A stretch of 64,000 bases of DNA from Symbiodinium natans (taxonomy: Eukaryota > Sar > Dinophyceae > Suessiales > Symbiodiniaceae): positions 186,001 through 250,000 of the forward strand of contig CAJNDS010002655.1 in the NCBI GenBank assembly GCA_905221605.1. The letters run 5' to 3'. Position 1 is the first letter of the stretch, and the number at the start of each line of letters is the position of its first letter. The position numbers and the translations under genes were made by a program. Below, one piece after another: positions 18,104-31,383 of the stretch. The notes beneath the pieces are model-generated. The model was not told the DNA's origin. It searched no databases and saw nothing but the letters and a program-made list of their open reading frames with translations.

Positions 18104-20385
18104 GCCATAACAGGATGTTTTGGGAACGAAGGAGGCGTACGCTTGGCCGGAGCCACTGGCTGGAGCATCCAAAAGGCCCTGGAACCCGTGGACCCCAGAT
18201 CGGCATTATGGGGTTTCCGAGACTAGAGGTACCGTTTTGGGCTCCTTTCTTTTAAAGGAATCCTACTGTTTGGGGTTCGATTATAGGGGCCCCTCATTTC
18301 TGTAAAATCCCAAATCATGCTTGCGGTCTTCTCTTTGATTCAGACGGTGATGTGAACCAGAAAGTTTCAATCACTTCAAGCCCAACTTTAAATTAAACGG
18401 GCAACCAACACACCTCTGAATAACCAGCCCCCAGAGCCTGAGCTTCTGGTCCAGGAAGGTAGAAGCAGAGCCGGGTTCGGTGTCTGAGGAACGGCTCCGT
18501 GGCAGTAAGATGATGACCGCTCTTGTGGGGCTTGAGAGTTCGTGCTTCTTGCATGGCATAGCGCTTGGATGTAGGGTTGAGGACGGGTGTCAAAGTTTTT
18601 GGTTGGTGGTTTTGCATTTCTGTCCGCGTTCTTGCTGTCGCTGCTTTGTCCTTGTCCTTGCCTCTGTCGTTTTGGTTGTGACCGTCAAAACCACACAGGG
18701 GTCAATCACAGCGGTCCCGTCACAGTGGTCCTGGGTTTCGAACTTGCTTTTGCTATGGTTACGGTTGCGAGCTTTGGTGTGATTGCAGCAAATATTCCAC
18801 CACCGTGGAAGGCACCGAAAAACTTTGCCGTCAGCCCGTCCAGCTTGTATCATGTTGCATCCGCTTGCGGCAGGAAATTCATATTGAGCCGGCTTCTGCG
18901 ATCGGTCACGCGGATTGCAAAGGGTGGGCTTTGCTCGCAGCTGTCGTGTCGCGAACGCGAAAACGCTATTTCTTCGACGCGTTGTTGCTGTCCCTGCCGC
19001 ATCCTGCCGTCAGTTCACCGTGCGCACTTGTGACTCAAGCAAGCCCACATGCTTGCACCAGGCCAGGCCATCCACATGCGCCGGTTGAGATCAGTTGATG
19101 CTGGCAGCCGGTGACAGAGGGGAATGGGGCTCGGAAGCTGCGCAGCCTGCCGCCAGCCATGCACTCCTGGCCAACACCGCGAAACATCTTCAACTGCAGC
19201 AGGCGAAATGGCAACAGTGGTGAGTTTGTGATCGCTACCGAGCACCGGACAACCGAGCTGCCATCATGGACGCAAATCCACATGAGACCAGCACAGGGTC
19301 AGTGCTGGAGCCAGAACGATGTGTCGAAACACCGGCGGGGTTCGCTGTTTCAAGTTGAAGGTCGGCACAAAGCCACGGATGAATTCACGAAGCTGGGGTT
19401 CCCCCAATTAAGCTCGTCCCAGCAGAGCAAATTGATCGCGAAACCAAACTGCGGAGCCTGGAGGATGGATGCCGGCGGCATTCCACGTGGTGATCTTGGA
19501 AGAGTTTAGCCGCAGGTGCGCGTGAACGTGCATGTGGTTTTGTTGTTTCCTCGCAAGTCGAGGCGCGCAATGCGCTCGAAGGGCTAGCTGGCCCGGCCGC
19601 GATGCAGGTGTCGTTCCGGCAGGCCAAGGCATGTTCTCCCGGCTCCAGCTCCTTTGGTAAGGGCCCGGCCGGCGCAAGGGCAACAGACAAGAAAGCCGGC
19701 ATCAGCGAGCGCCGCTTTGGTTTGTTCTTGACCCTTTCTCGGTCAAAGATGCATTGGGACCGCGTTGACTGGTAGCAAAAGGGTGTGCAGAGAAAAACAC
19801 GTTCGAGCCTTTCATTGTGATCCGGACGCCTGCGCTTGGAAACTCCTTTAGTTCGTCCCTGCAATCCGCAATGGCGGACCAGGACGCCCTTGCGGCGGTA
19901 CTTTCGGAAATGTGTTCTGGCATTTCTGAGGAATGTCAATCAACTGCCGGCTCACATCCGTAGCTCCGTGGCAGGTTTCCATGCATTTGCGAGCGCAGGT
20001 GGCCAGAAGAGAAATCCCGATCGCTCTCGTCGTCACCGCCAACACGGCGGGAGCCATCCCACGTGAGTTTGCCGCTCGTAAACTGCGCCATGCATTTCAC
20101 GGACTGGTGGGTCTGTTGCAAATTCGGGATGCTGATCTTGTGCGTGTTCATTAAACGCGGTCTCCACTTGGCGCCGTGGCGCCGTGTTGCAGATTTACCA
20201 GCCGGTGTGCTTATGACGGACCGCAGGACACAGATGGCTGTGAGGCCGGTTTTCCTTGTTAAAAAGTGTTAAAAAGACCTCACATTCATGGCTGGACTCG
20301 ATCCGTAGTGCCTCGGCTAGATTTCGATGAAGGTGTTTTGCGCTTGCCGTGGATCGCAACCCCCCCCCCCCATATTGTTTGAAGC

Positions 20386-20661
20386 TTGGATGCCGTGCAC
20401 GTAGGTATGTCAAGCTCTCACCGTGTCGCATTCTGGAACGATCTTCGCATTTCCATCCAAGAAGTCTTGCAGCCTTACCCTCGGTGTCAATTGCTCTTGG
20501 CAGGGGATTGCAATGTCTACTTGGGCGAGGTAGTGGGGCTTGAACGCGCAAACTGTACGTGTCGGTACAGTCGCTTTTCGAGAAGCAGGAGCTTGACCAG
20601 GTTCGCGACAAAGCTACTTCATGGGGAAGGCTTCTATTCTGCTCTGGTCCGGTCCACCTAG
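20386..20661 (+). pseudogene. Fragment of an APE-type endonuclease from a non-LTR element
   Basis: The frame reads HRVAFWNDLRISIQEVL, then LLLAGDCNVYLGEV. This matches the middle of an endonuclease/exonuclease/phosphatase domain, where a W-x-x-L helix precedes the catalytic G-D-x-N motif. Neither the N-terminal catalytic glutamate motif nor the terminal SDH motif is found nearby in frame, so this is an isolated piece of a decayed retroelement. The region downstream does not continue the domain. Confidence 0.45.
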
Positions 20662-20786
20662 GCGGCCCGTCTGCTTGGGCACTGCTGGCACGCTGGTACT
20701 TGTCGTCCTGCAGATCGGAGTACCTCGAATCCTCTGAGGCTTGTCCGCTCGTCATTGCTGTCATCCCGCGCTCGGCGTCGATCTTT

Positions 20787-21725
20787 CTACCAGTTCTTCC
20801 CTTTGCCTTTGCCTCCCTGCATATAGTCGGGGCGGAAGTTCTCGTGCTTGGGCGGCTTCGCAATCTTGTCGTTCACGACTTCGCGGCCCATTGCGTCCTG
20901 TAGTGTTCGCAACGGTGCCAAAAACAAGTTTGTTGCGAAGGGCCATGGCGACGCGCCAAGCTCAATATGTCCCAACAGATCTTCAGTTGCTCGAGGCGGT
21001 TTTGCCTCGTTCGCACTGGCGGTCTCCCACCAGTCCACGTAGTGGTGGACGGCAGGTTCGGGCCCAAGCTCGACCAGGACGAACGCGTAACGAATGGCCT
21101 ACAAGCAACTTTATCGATTTCGGGCCCCCCATGGTGCATGAGGAGCTGGTTTGCAGCTGGAAATCCAGGTTGATCATCAGGACGGTGGTAAAGGCTTGCG
21201 GGTGCTTCTTAGCTGGGCAAAGTGGATTGGGGTCTCCGCCTCGGCTGAGAAAAGCCATGCTGCACGAACTCGAGCAGCACCACGGATGTGTGCGACTGTG
21301 ACTTCATCTCGTTGACGATGCGCGCGAGGATGGCCTCCGTGGCACGCAAGAGCTCCTGCGGGAAGTTGCGGAACTGCCCATCAATCTTTAACAGTCTCAT
21401 AGTTGATCACTTGCGCCTGCCAATCTCCTGCCGGGAGGTCTTTGGTGGACTTGCAAGTAGACAACGGCGTCAACACACCCACCAGGGCCGGAGCCGGCAT
21501 CGCTTGCGCAACCACACACTTCGAACCGCGACGCCGCCCAAAGCGGAGCTTGGCTCTGACTGCTGGCACTTGAAGCTCCTCCAAATTCAACACGACACCA
21601 TCCGGCATTTTGAGCCCTGCCGTCGCAGGCAGCATCAGCGCTTCGTCGACTTCCTGCATGGACGTGGCGAATGAAGCAAAAACTTCCCCGGTGCGCACAT
21701 CCCTTGCGGCCACATACGTCGCCAA
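20787..21725 (-). pseudogene. Decayed coding region on the minus strand
   Basis: Protein-like text continues across three reading frames from 21725 down to about 20787. The segments begin MATYVAARDVRTGEVF, continue as IDGQFRNFPQELLRATE (21400-21209), and end with WWETASANE to GGKGKGKNW (21038-20787). Frame changes between the pieces suggest a gene or retroelement ORF1 inactivated by indels; the terminal GKGKGK is reminiscent of retroelement ORF1 tails. I do not recognise a family. Confidence 0.3.
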
Positions 21726-22024
21726 CTTGTCATCATTCGCCGTCGTCCCTGAAAAGCTCGACCAACTTCACGCCTATCTTAGCCATGGCATGCGACTTGG
21801 GCCGACAAGGTCAGTTCGATTCGGAGTTAAACAAAATCAACAAATCCAAAACCCATTCAACCGAGCAACACGCGACCGGGGCTCAAAGAAAGCAAGCACT
21901 GGTATTGTCGGTCGACGGCGTCGGTGCATGCCATGCTGTCCTGTTTGTGTCGGGTCCCCAACGCATCCGACGCTAATCGCATCCCTGCTGTTGTGCGGTT
22001 GTTCTATGACAGAGTTGCGGCTCT

Positions 22025-22520
22025 GTACTCCAGACTCGAGCACACATCTTCACACGCGCGCACGTCCAGCTCAATGCCGGCAAAACCCGTGTGTGGAAGC
22101 GTGGCACAGTGCCTGCCGGGTTGCCAGCTGAGCCAAACCTCGCCTCTGTGTGGGTTGGGGCCAGCGACCGCCCAGCTGCCGACCGAGGCCTGCGTGTGCT
22201 CGGGGCGTATGGATCCGACGAGTACGTCGCTGGGTATCTCAACATTACCCTTGCCCAGCAACGTGCTCTCCTCCAAGTGCTCCCCACACTCCCCGACCTC
22301 CAGGTCGCGTGGCTGCTGCTCCTGTTCTGCGCATGTCTCCGGGCCACTTACCTTCTTGGGATAGTGCCGCCGGCACAGACTGCAGCTTTTGCCGCAGAGC
22401 ACGACTACGCCATCCTCACATGTCCTGCAGCCCTCGCGCAGCAGCAGGCCGACCCCCTGCCCGATGCGGTTGTGGCGCGCACACCTCGCCTTCCGACATG
22501 GCGGGCGCGGGGCAGATGCT
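22025..22520 (+). pseudogene. R2-like reverse transcriptase fragment, copy A
   Basis: The frame upstream of and through 22091-22522 reads VQLNAGKTRVWKRG, then VWVGASDRP, then PDLQVAWLLLLFCACLRATYLL. These are segments that lie just after the RT palm in a dinoflagellate R2-type element family that I recognise. A second version of the last segment occurs in copy B at about 23,680 (KDLQAAWLLLRYCAAPRANYLL). The piece starts without any RT palm and shifts frame near 22,480. Confidence 0.6.
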
Positions 22521-24960
22521 GAGGTTGAGCGTGCGTCTGAGCCATGTGCCGCCGATGCGCCTGCTGACGCGATCCCGAGCGGCACCGCCGCGTTGCGCCG
22601 TGTCGCTGCGGCGGAGGAGGGTTTGCGTGTTGGCCTCGCCTCTCTGGACGGCATCGACCTCGAGGCGACCCTCAGGAGCCGCGTCCTCACGCTCCAGGGT
22701 GTCCCTACCCGCTTGCGAGGCGCCCTCCGCACGGCCATGCGTGCAGGCCTGGAATTGATATCGGAACGCACGTCGCCTCAACTGGAGCTCCGGGGCTGGA
22801 AACTCTTCCTTCTTGCCCCGCGCATGCTCTTACATCGCACAGCCGGTGCGACGCGCGTTGCGCCGGGCGAGCTTGCACGGCGCTGCGAAGCTTTCGCACG
22901 TGGCGAGTGGCCCGCCCTCCTCCAGGCTGCCTCGCGCACGGCCGCTTGTCCGCAAGAGGCGGCCCGAAATGTTGCTCCTGATCCCGAAGCTCGGGCGGCA
23001 CGCGCTGCGGCTCTGGTCCATCTCGGCGAGCTCTCCGCTGCGGGCCGCGCCCTGGTTGCTGAGCCGCTTGCGCCCGCCACCGACGCCACCCTCGCAGAAC
23101 TCCGGGATCCTCATCGCCGTCCGCCCGAGCCGTATGACCCCATGCCGTCCGAGATTGCTAACTTTGCCCCGCATGAGCCGTGCCCCCTTTCTTTGCCAGC
23201 GTTCCTTGCTTGCCTGCGAACTGCAAGGCGTGGGGCTGCTGCGGGACCCTCCGGCGCCACTGCTGAGCACCTCCGCATCCTGCTGGATGACGAGGTCGAT
23301 AGCCAACTACTCCACTGCGCCGCGCAACGTTTGGCGCAGGCCGATGTGCCGGACGCAGCCCTGGCGGCCATTCGGGTTGGCAGAATTGTCGCTTTACAAA
23401 AGCCGGATGGACGGGGCATTCGCGCGCTCGTTGTCGGAGATGTCCTTCGCCGTTTGGTCGGGAGAACCCTCGCGCAGGCCTTCGCCCCGTACCTTGAGCG
23501 CGCCTGCATCCCCCACCAATACGGGCTAAGCACGTGAGCCGGCAGTGAGGCCCTTCCGCGTGTCCTGCGGGCTGCCACGGAGGTCGACCCGCGTGCAACC
23601 ATCTTGTCTGTGGACGCCAGTGGTGCCTACGACCGCGTGCACGATCGCCTGCTCCAACGAGTCCCGCTCGTGAAGGACTTGCAGGCTGCCTGGCTGCTGC
23701 TGCGCTACTGCGCCGCCCCGCGGGCCAACTACCTCCTTCGCGCTCTGCCGCCCGCCGCGACGGCCGAGTATGCTGCCTCTCACGACTCCGCTGTGACTCG
23801 CTGCCTCGCCACGTTCCTGGGCCATGCGGACGCACCGCTGCCCCCCCAGTCGGAGCGAGCGGCACACTTGCCACTACGCTTTGGTGGCTTGGGCCTGCGA
23901 GAGGCCACGGCGGACCGCCATGCTGCGTACTGGACCTCCTGGATGGACAGCCTCCCCGTCACTTTGCCCCGCCTGGTCCGTCTTCCCGCAACGACGAACC
24001 AGCCGGGACCCTCCGGGGCTGGCAGCGGGGGGCCGCCCATGCTTGCGATGAGCGCGCGCTTGAGACGCACCTTGCTGATTTTTCACCTGCGTCCCGAGCG
24101 CTGCTGCTGTCACAAGCTGGACCGCACGCTGCGAGAGTCTTCACAGTTTTGCCCACGTCGGACGTCGTAGCCGTGCCTGACCCGCACTTCCGCGTCCTGC
24201 TCTTGCGGCGACTCCGTCTGCCCCTTCCCCTCGGTCCGCGCGCCTGCTCCTGCCGGGGCTTCCTTGACGAGTATGGAGATCACCGCGCCGCCTGCTCCAA
24301 CTCTGGCGTCCTTGCATTGCATCCCGCGCACTGCCCCTTGAACGCGCTGTAGCCCGGGTTTGCCAGGAGGCCGGCGCGCGTGTCGGGCGCAACGTCGCCT
24401 TGTCGGCCATGAACCTCGACGTGCCTGTCCACGACGCACGGCGCATCGAAGTCGTGTGCAACAGCCTCAACTTATGGCACGGCGCGCAGCTCGCGGTCGA
24501 TGCGACCCTCGTCAGCCCTGTGACGCGCGAGGGGCTGCCGCAAGCCGGGGCTGCCACCCAACCTGGCAGTGCCTTGCGCACCGCTGCGCGCCGCAAGCGG
24601 CGGCAAACTTATCCCGAACTTGACCGCAGTCGGCGGTGTCGGCTCGTCGTTTTCGGGCTTGAAGTCGGGGGGAGCTGGGCCTCTGAAGCTGCCACCTTCG
24701 TGCGCCTCCTTGCTCGTGCGCGGGCGGCCGGCACCCCCGCCGCGCTGAGGGCTTCTGCCCAGGCTGCTTGGGTCCTCCGGTGGAGTGGCATCATTTCCGT
24801 CGCTGCGCAGAGCGCGCTTGCGGCTACCTTCCTCGAGCTCCCCGTCCCGTCTGAGCCCTGTGCTGCTGGCACACCCCCAGCCTTGCACGAGCTCCTGGCT
24901 GACGCCCGCTGGAGCGAGAGCGAGGTCCCGGCACCAAGCCGTCTGCCCAGCCGGGCCTAG
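22490..24960 (+). pseudogene. R2-like non-LTR element, copy B, inactivated
   Basis: Three frames together give most of one protein. The first (about 22490-23537) has an RT N-terminal part with LRGWKLFLLAPRMLL, RRGAAAGPSGATAEHLR, ALQKPDG and PHQYGLST, then an in-frame TGA at 23535-23537. The second (from about 23550) continues AGSEAL and has LSVDASGAYDRV, then jumps directly to LLQRVPLVKDLQAAW, so the rest of the palm including the catalytic YxDD is missing. The third (about 24149-24960) has a cysteine-histidine knuckle (CSC...DHRAAC) and the region RRIEVV to VDATLVSP, which fits a restriction-like endonuclease, ending with RWSGIISVAAQ. The stop, frameshifts and internal deletion make it a dead copy. 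Confidence 0.7.
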
Positions 24961-26569
24961 GTCCCTCGAAGGGAACCCGCGGACTCGACCGACCCGACCC
25001 TGACTGCGGCGGACGCAGCCGTGGGAGAAAAAAACAAACAAAAACCATGCTTCTGGTTCCAAGAGAAGGGGATAGCACTTGCTGTGAGCCTCATGCCTTC
25101 GCTTGTTTGCACTGCCGTTGCGTTGCATTGATCGGGACTACGCACACATGCTGTCGCACGCGTCGAGCGCCCACGTCCCTCTGGCCGTTCCATGCCTTGT
25201 TCGTGTGGCCGTGCAGGGCATCCCCACAGGGGCTATTTTTTGCCGGCTCGTTTCCCGCGCGCACGTTCGCGCGCGAGCTTTTTGATCGTGCTCATACATG
25301 CTGGTGGCAAGATTTCCGTGTGGATACAAATGCTCGGCGACCAGGCCTCGGCGAGGGCGACTCGCTCGACAGGTAGCGGTCCACTGCCGATCCTTGGAGG
25401 CTTCGGCCACTTAGCAGCTGCGCCGGTGTCACTAGGGCGCGCTGGACGAATCGACCGGACCAGGTCGCACGCGTTCAAGGCGCCGCACGGCGGCTGACGG
25501 TGAGCTGGGCCTTGGAGGGCCTGGCTGGCAGTGTCATGCCGTTCTGGAACTTCACACAAAAATCCCCACTTTCGAGAACGCCGGTTGCTCCAACCTTGAC
25601 TTTGCATCCTCCGTTCCCGGTCTGGTCCGCATGGGCTGTCAGGGCTGACTGGTGCCTGTTTGCAACAAGTACTGTAACACCTTGCGCCGGAGTGGGTCCT
25701 GTGTGCGGGTTGATCGACAGCTCGCGAAGGAGGGCCTCCCAGCTGCACGTGGCAACGTTTGGCAAGGCGACTATCGCGCCCGGCGCTCGGCGAAACAGCA
25801 AACCGAGGAGGACAGCGATCAGTAGCACGGCCTTGGCTGTTTCTGGCCTGTGCCCCGCCCCAGCCAGCGGGATGGTCCCGACTTGGACCAGGTCCTGCAC
25901 CTCGCGGAAGCGGCGGGCCCCAACCGCCTGCCGCTGCGCTGACGGCGCTGCCGCGCCTCCGGGGACACACCCATCCGGGGCTGCCGGCCAGTAGGTGTTT
26001 GAGACGGCGGCTTCGGCGGAAAAAGGTGCGTGGAAAAAACACGCTGGCTGGCACCCCCGCAACCCAGCCGCCTGCTGCTGCCCCAGCACTAGGCAGCCCC
26101 GGGGTGAGCGCCTCCTGTAGGGTCGACCCTCTGACCGTCTGCAGTTGCAAAAAGGCGCGGAAGAAAAAAAAACAGGTCCGGGAAAAAAGGTGGCATTTTC
26201 TTGCAGTCGGCAAAGGCCGAGGAAAACCTTGTTGGGAGGCTCAAGGGAAGCAGGCACTGAATCGCCAGATTGCAGAGCCGCAACAAAATGCAACAAAAGT
26301 GGTAGCGAAGTCGCGGTCCCCGCGAAGGATGGGACGAATCGCATCAGCCCATGACCCAGTAGCGCGTGACGGGCAGGGGCTGCTCGACCGCAGCGTCCGC
26401 CGACAGTCCAAGCAAGAACCCTTCCGCCGACTGGGGGCGCTCGCGCCGTTCAGCACATCACCCCAGGTACGGTGCACCTCGGAGCAGCGTCATTGATCAA
26501 ACGCCCCGCGGTGAGCTGGCGACAGCCTGCTGCTGGGTGATGGACAACACGCTCCACCAGCAGCGCGCC
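24961..26569. other. GC-rich stretch between R2-like fragments
   Basis: Long ORFs on both strands (for example 25475-26344 on the minus strand) look like composition artefacts of GC-rich DNA. I find no motif. It may be further decayed retroelement sequence. Confidence 0.4.
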
Positions 26570-27410
26570 AGCCCGCTCGCAGAGGGGATGGGGCGCGCTG
26601 CACCACACAGAGCCAGGAACTGTTGGCACTCCTCGCTCCAACGCCCCCGATCTCAGAGGCGAGCCGCAGTTGGTTTCGAGCCCGGCCTGGCGCCAGCTCC
26701 TGGAAGCCGGCCCTCCCGCAACCGCAAAGGACGAACCTTAGCTCGACCTCACTCGTGGATGGCAGCACCTGGCAGCCCGGGCCGTCGATGACTTCTGCCA
26801 CCGCGCGCTCCTGTGTGAGCTCGACCCTTCCTCCATCGCCTTGCGTGAGTCACAGGCCGGCCCATAGCTGCCAGGGCACTCACGGCGCGCCCCACTTCCC
26901 CGGAATTGACGCTCGATTCCCCCCCCTCTTTCGGATGTTTTTCCTCTGTCGGTGCCGTTGCTAATGATGCCCTGGGCGACCACATTACGGCGTGCCCCCG
27001 CTTTGCGTCCTCCGACAGTCGCGGGCCCACCCGAGACATGTCGCGACAGTCACGGTCGCAACCAATGTCCGTGTGCGTGAGCGCCAAGATGAGCGCCGCA
27101 TCGAGGTCATTGACACCATTCTTGTCTCCCCACTGACGGCCACCGTTGCCCCCCGTCACGCGCCTGGCGCCGTGTTGCGCTTGGCTCGCCAGGCCAAGGA
27201 GCGGACATACCCAGAGCTTTGCTGATCAGCCCCGCACACGTGCTCCGCTGGTCTGCCCTCATCACGTTTGCAGCTATGCCTGCCTTCTGCGCCAGCCTCC
27301 GTGCTTTCCCTCTTGCGAATACTGGCAACGTCCATGGAAGTAGGGCTGAGACCGCGCTGGACTGGCGCTGGACTTGGAAAAAGGTGCGCAAAGCAAAAAG
27401 CCTTCTGTAG
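26570..27410 (+). pseudogene. R2-like element 3' fragment, copy C
   Basis: Three frames carry pieces parallel to the end of copy B. A tryptophan-rich helix lies around 26,690-26,870, interrupted by two stops. It is followed by DALGDHITACPR (compare YGDHRAACS in copy B), then ERRIEVIDTILVSP and ARQAKERTYPEL (compare ARRKRRQTYPEL), and finally VLRWSALITFAAMPAF. Sequence is missing between RRIEV and LVSP relative to copy B. This is a decayed C-terminal end. Confidence 0.6.
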
Positions 27411-27419
27411 GAGACCCGG

Positions 27420-30400
27420 TAGCTGACGCTGACGGTGTCGTGCTCTCCTTGCACAGCGTTGCTGGGCAACAGCGATTTTGTTGCCGACTTTGCCGAGGAG
27501 CCCTGCTCGCCAGTCGCTTTTTGGGCTCCGCCCCTGCGAGGCTTTGACAATTGTGGAAGACGTAAAATTGTAAGTGCCGGAAGGAAGTAATAGAAACTTT
27601 GTCATGCGAACCACCAACCAAATGGCAGAAAGAACACGGTATCAAGGTAGCAAAATCGGTGGTACGACTTCAGCCGGTGTTGCCTCAAGCAAGCCTTTAC
27701 TCGTGGGGTGACCAAGCTGCCCCTGCGCAGAGCATCCGTGTTGCAAAACAGGCCAAGAAAGACATGAAAGGAACCGAAAGTAACAATAGCAATTGCGTGT
27801 TTGTTTTTGTCCGTCGTCCAATGTTATATGACACCACGAGCAAGTTTTCGGTTTTGCTGATCATGATTGGTATTCCTGTGGGTGCCTGCGTTCGCGACAA
27901 TCTAACGAAGTGGTTCAGGCCAAAAGAACAAAACTTGGTTGCGAATAATTTTTGCATTTTTCGATTGAACCCAGGTTCCAAGTTGTTCTCGAGATGGAAC
28001 TCCGTGAGTGGCGCCGCCACACGCCCTACATTTTGGTAACCCAAGACGAGGTTGGGAACGTTTGCACGTGTGAGTTGGTGTTACACCATTACTCCAGCAT
28101 TCCTTTTGTGCCAGTCACATGATGTTCAAGCCAAGATCCCAGGCGAAGGCGACACTCAAGGCATCTTGGTCTCATGCAAGTACGGTTGGTAGATGTTTCG
28201 CGGGTTTTCGCGGCAATCGGATTTGAAAACACGACAAGAACAAACCGGCTGCAGTACGGTTTCTACAGGCGTAAAGTCAAGTGGAGCTTGTAGGACACAC
28301 AAGGCCTTGCACCTCCGATGCTGGCGAGAAGGAGCGTTGGACCATGTAGGCCTTCGGCAAGGCGGGGAAGCCGAGGGTTGCAGACGAAAGGCCAAGAGGT
28401 GTTGAACACATCGAAAATTCGCTTGCGCCTGCTCCAGGTTACTATCCTTCTAGCTTCATGCCTAATGGTGAGCGGCTGGACTTCGTGCCCGGAGGGTCGC
28501 TGGATGCGAGGCCGGCACTTCTGCAGCAGCGAGTTCAACCACGCCAGCTGCCGAAGTTGGCTGCGGAGACTTGCAACAATGAGTGTGATGTGAAGAAGAC
28601 CATGCGGCTACACGTACCGAACGTTGACATGACCGCGCTGTGTTGGGACTCTGTTGCGGCCGTTGTGCAAGACAATGATGCCATCCGTGATCAGCTGTGC
28701 CAGTTTTTGCGAAAGTCTTACACCGTTGCGGTGCAACATGCAACCTCACCAGTGGCATTGCTGTCAGGCCACTTGAATTCCATTTTAAGCTAGCACGCCT
28801 CCTTAGTCTTCATGGAGATGTTTTCCTTTTGTGGTATTTTCTTCTTTTCAAAATGATTTCAACATGTTGTTAGGCAACCAAATCTGCATCAACACGTTGG
28901 ACACGCAGGTTGGGCCACCGAAGTGGCCGGGCGTATGGCGCTGGTTGCTTGGCAAACTCCGACACTCAGCCAGTCCACTGCGCGTGACTTGATCTGCAGG
29001 GCTTTGGGTTCTTTGGAGCGGGGTCTAGTTTTTCACTACAGTTGTTGTCGGATGTTCTCAGAAAAGGTAGATTGTTGCCAGTTTTACTACGCGCCATGAT
29101 GACTACGACCCTATATGTTGTGGAGACCCTTCGCAAGTAGTGATGACATGGACACAAAGACGCCTGGAACAGTCTTTGCAAATCGGTCAGGCGACATCGT
29201 TGCCGTTTTGCGACTTGGCGTTTTGTAAGCAGTAGTTCAGAATTCTCGGGTTTGCCAGCATTGTTGTGTGCAACTCAAACCCTCCCCCCAGATCCAGTTG
29301 CCCTTTACCTTGGCCTCAGCTCGAATGACCTGAAGCCTGAATGCGAGGAAGCTGATGTTGAGGGGTGGCGCGTTGCCGCCGAGAATGGCAAAACAAAAGA
29401 CTTGGGATGCAGCTTCTCGGCTTCAGAGCTCATTGGCCGCCGGGTGCAAGAGGTGCAAGGGGGTTCATCGAAGTTTCTTCTCCCGTGGTGGTTGAGAGTC
29501 GAGCGTCGTCGAGCGTCGTCGAAAGATGTCAGAAATGTGTGAGGCATCGACCGAACGGATGAACAACAAACAACATGGAGCGAAACAAAACCTCAAGGCG
29601 CGTGAACAAAAGCAACACGTGTTGCTGCCACAGGCTTTGGAGGATCAGCTCCGAGACATCCTGGCGGCGCAGCTTTCTGGTGTGCTCCCTTCTGACATGA
29701 TGATCCTGCCGGAGTAAGCAAGGTCGCTGGCAGCATGTGGCCACGACGAAAGTCATGCCCAAGCGACACAATCCTTTTGAAACATTGCTGGCATTTGTCT
29801 GGGTTCTTGCACTCCAGGGTTTTTGTGCAGCCCCGGTTGATAAGATTTTGCTGTGGATTCTTGCCTTTGTCCTCCGTTCTTGGTGCACCTCGCCTCTAGT
29901 ACGAAGTTTGCAACCTGCCTCCGCCACCTTGCTCAGGCTCATGGCGTCAAACCCCCAACGGGGACCACTTGCACTGCTCTGTGTTCATGCACCCGCTTGG
30001 ATTCAGGCACGGCCAAGACAATCCAGTGCAGTGATGCATCGTTCAGGAAAAAAAACGTTTATTGCGATTTTGCTGGCTGGAAGGTGAATGTCGAGTCGTC
30101 CACGTCCAAGATGTCCAGGGCAGCCGCTTGACTGCAGCAGCTGACCACCAAGCCACACTACGCTCAGCCTAGGAGGGTTCGTTCTGTATCGGGATTTGAC
30201 TGGGATTTGTGTAGACAGCCACTTGTGCAATGAGGCACTGCTTCCTGGTGCCGGAGGAGAGTGCCATGCACTGCCACAGTTCTGTGGCTATCCCAAAACC
30301 CCAACATTCCGGACCTCAAGCAATGACGGAACCAGGGATGCTTCTGCGTGGCCTTGGCGATATCAGCTGAGAGTGCGAAGCTTGTCCAAAATGGCGGCCT

Positions 30401-31150
30401 CAAAAAGGCTCAGCAAGAATCAGGGTAAGGTGAGAGCTTTACCTCAATAAGTGAAGCAAGCACGAAAGGCCAACAAGAGGGGCAGGGGCATGCGCTTCTG
30501 GACGGTTGTGGGCGCAGCTTTTCTTCCAACCTTGACAGCGCTGCGAGTGATTCTAGGCCTATGCTTTGATGATTTCTTCGTCATGGTCTTCGTTTTCCAG
30601 GAGTCTACAGCCTTTAGCTGGCCTTTAGGTTCTTGAACTCCGAGCCGTCTACGTCCGTTTTCACCAACAAACCCTCAACTGCACACGGAAAGCCCCAAAC
30701 CTTCACTTCCCCCACCTTCCCTTCCAAGCTGTCGCCATGTCGCCCGGCCCTGGCGCCGCGCTGTCGGCGCTTTCTGCCGGCGGCGGTAGTGAGGTGTGCG
30801 GGGCATGGTTTTGGCTGGGCTGGGCATGAGCCCGGTGGGTCTGGGCCGGCTGTGATCGGTTTTCAGAGTTGCAGAGGTTTGCAAGATTCTGGGTTTCGGG
30901 CTTCAGGCCCCCGTCAAAGCCTCTCGCGGAGCGATGGGTCTCTGATCCCGACTACAAAAACAAACCTTGCAGCTGAAGCGTGCAGTGCCCAAACCCGCAC
31001 CCGGCCCCAGAGCTGTCGGAAGTTGCATTGCCGTAAGTTATAATAGACGGTGAGGTTGCCCAACCCAAGTCGCATCCCAAACTGCAGGCGGTTGTCAGGG
31101 GTGAGCTCGTGCAGGCTGGCAAGCTGCAAGAGTCGCGGCCTGCTTTCCCA
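27420..31150. other. Region without a recognised gene
   Basis: Short open frames (27599-28039, 28458-28793, 29252-29542, 29526-29717, all plus) read like ordinary protein in places but match no family I know. A tgtcg/cgtcg duplication sits near 29,500. The region could hold exons of an unidentified gene. Confidence 0.35.
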
Positions 31151-31156
31151 AGAAAC

Positions 31157-31291
31157 CCACCTAAACCCTAAACCCTAAACCCTAAACCCTAAACCCTAAA
31201 CCCTAAACCCTAAACCCTAAACCCTAAACCCTAAACCCTAAACCCTAAACCCTAAACCCTAAACCCTAAACCCTAAACCCTAAACCCTAAA
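31157..31291 (-). repeat. CCCTAAA tract
   Basis: About 19 near-perfect units. Confidence 0.97.
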
Positions 31292-31383
31292 CACCCTAAC
31301 CATGATCATCACCCCTCGGGCCCCAAAGTCCAGAACCCAAAGCCGAGCTAACACCCAGAATTTTCAAGCCCGTCCTGACCCAA

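Larger units (their letters stand above)
17916..20385. other. Region without a recognised gene
   Basis: Apart from a foldback and one CCCTAAA tract near 18 kb, I can support nothing here. A plus-strand reading at 18587-19033 starts with a hydrophobic segment but uses no ATG and has no recognisable family. Minus-strand readings at 19385-20057 look partly protein-like in changing frames, which would fit a decayed gene or retroelement. Confidence 0.4.

Noticed and set aside
18587-19033. Putative membrane protein with an N-terminal hydrophobic segment
   Set aside because: No ATG, one hydrophobic stretch only, no family pattern; kept only as a remark in the region entry.
25233-26344. Minus-strand ORFs of 326 and 289 codons
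   Set aside because: Two overlapping frames are open in GC-rich DNA with no motif in either; probably chance.
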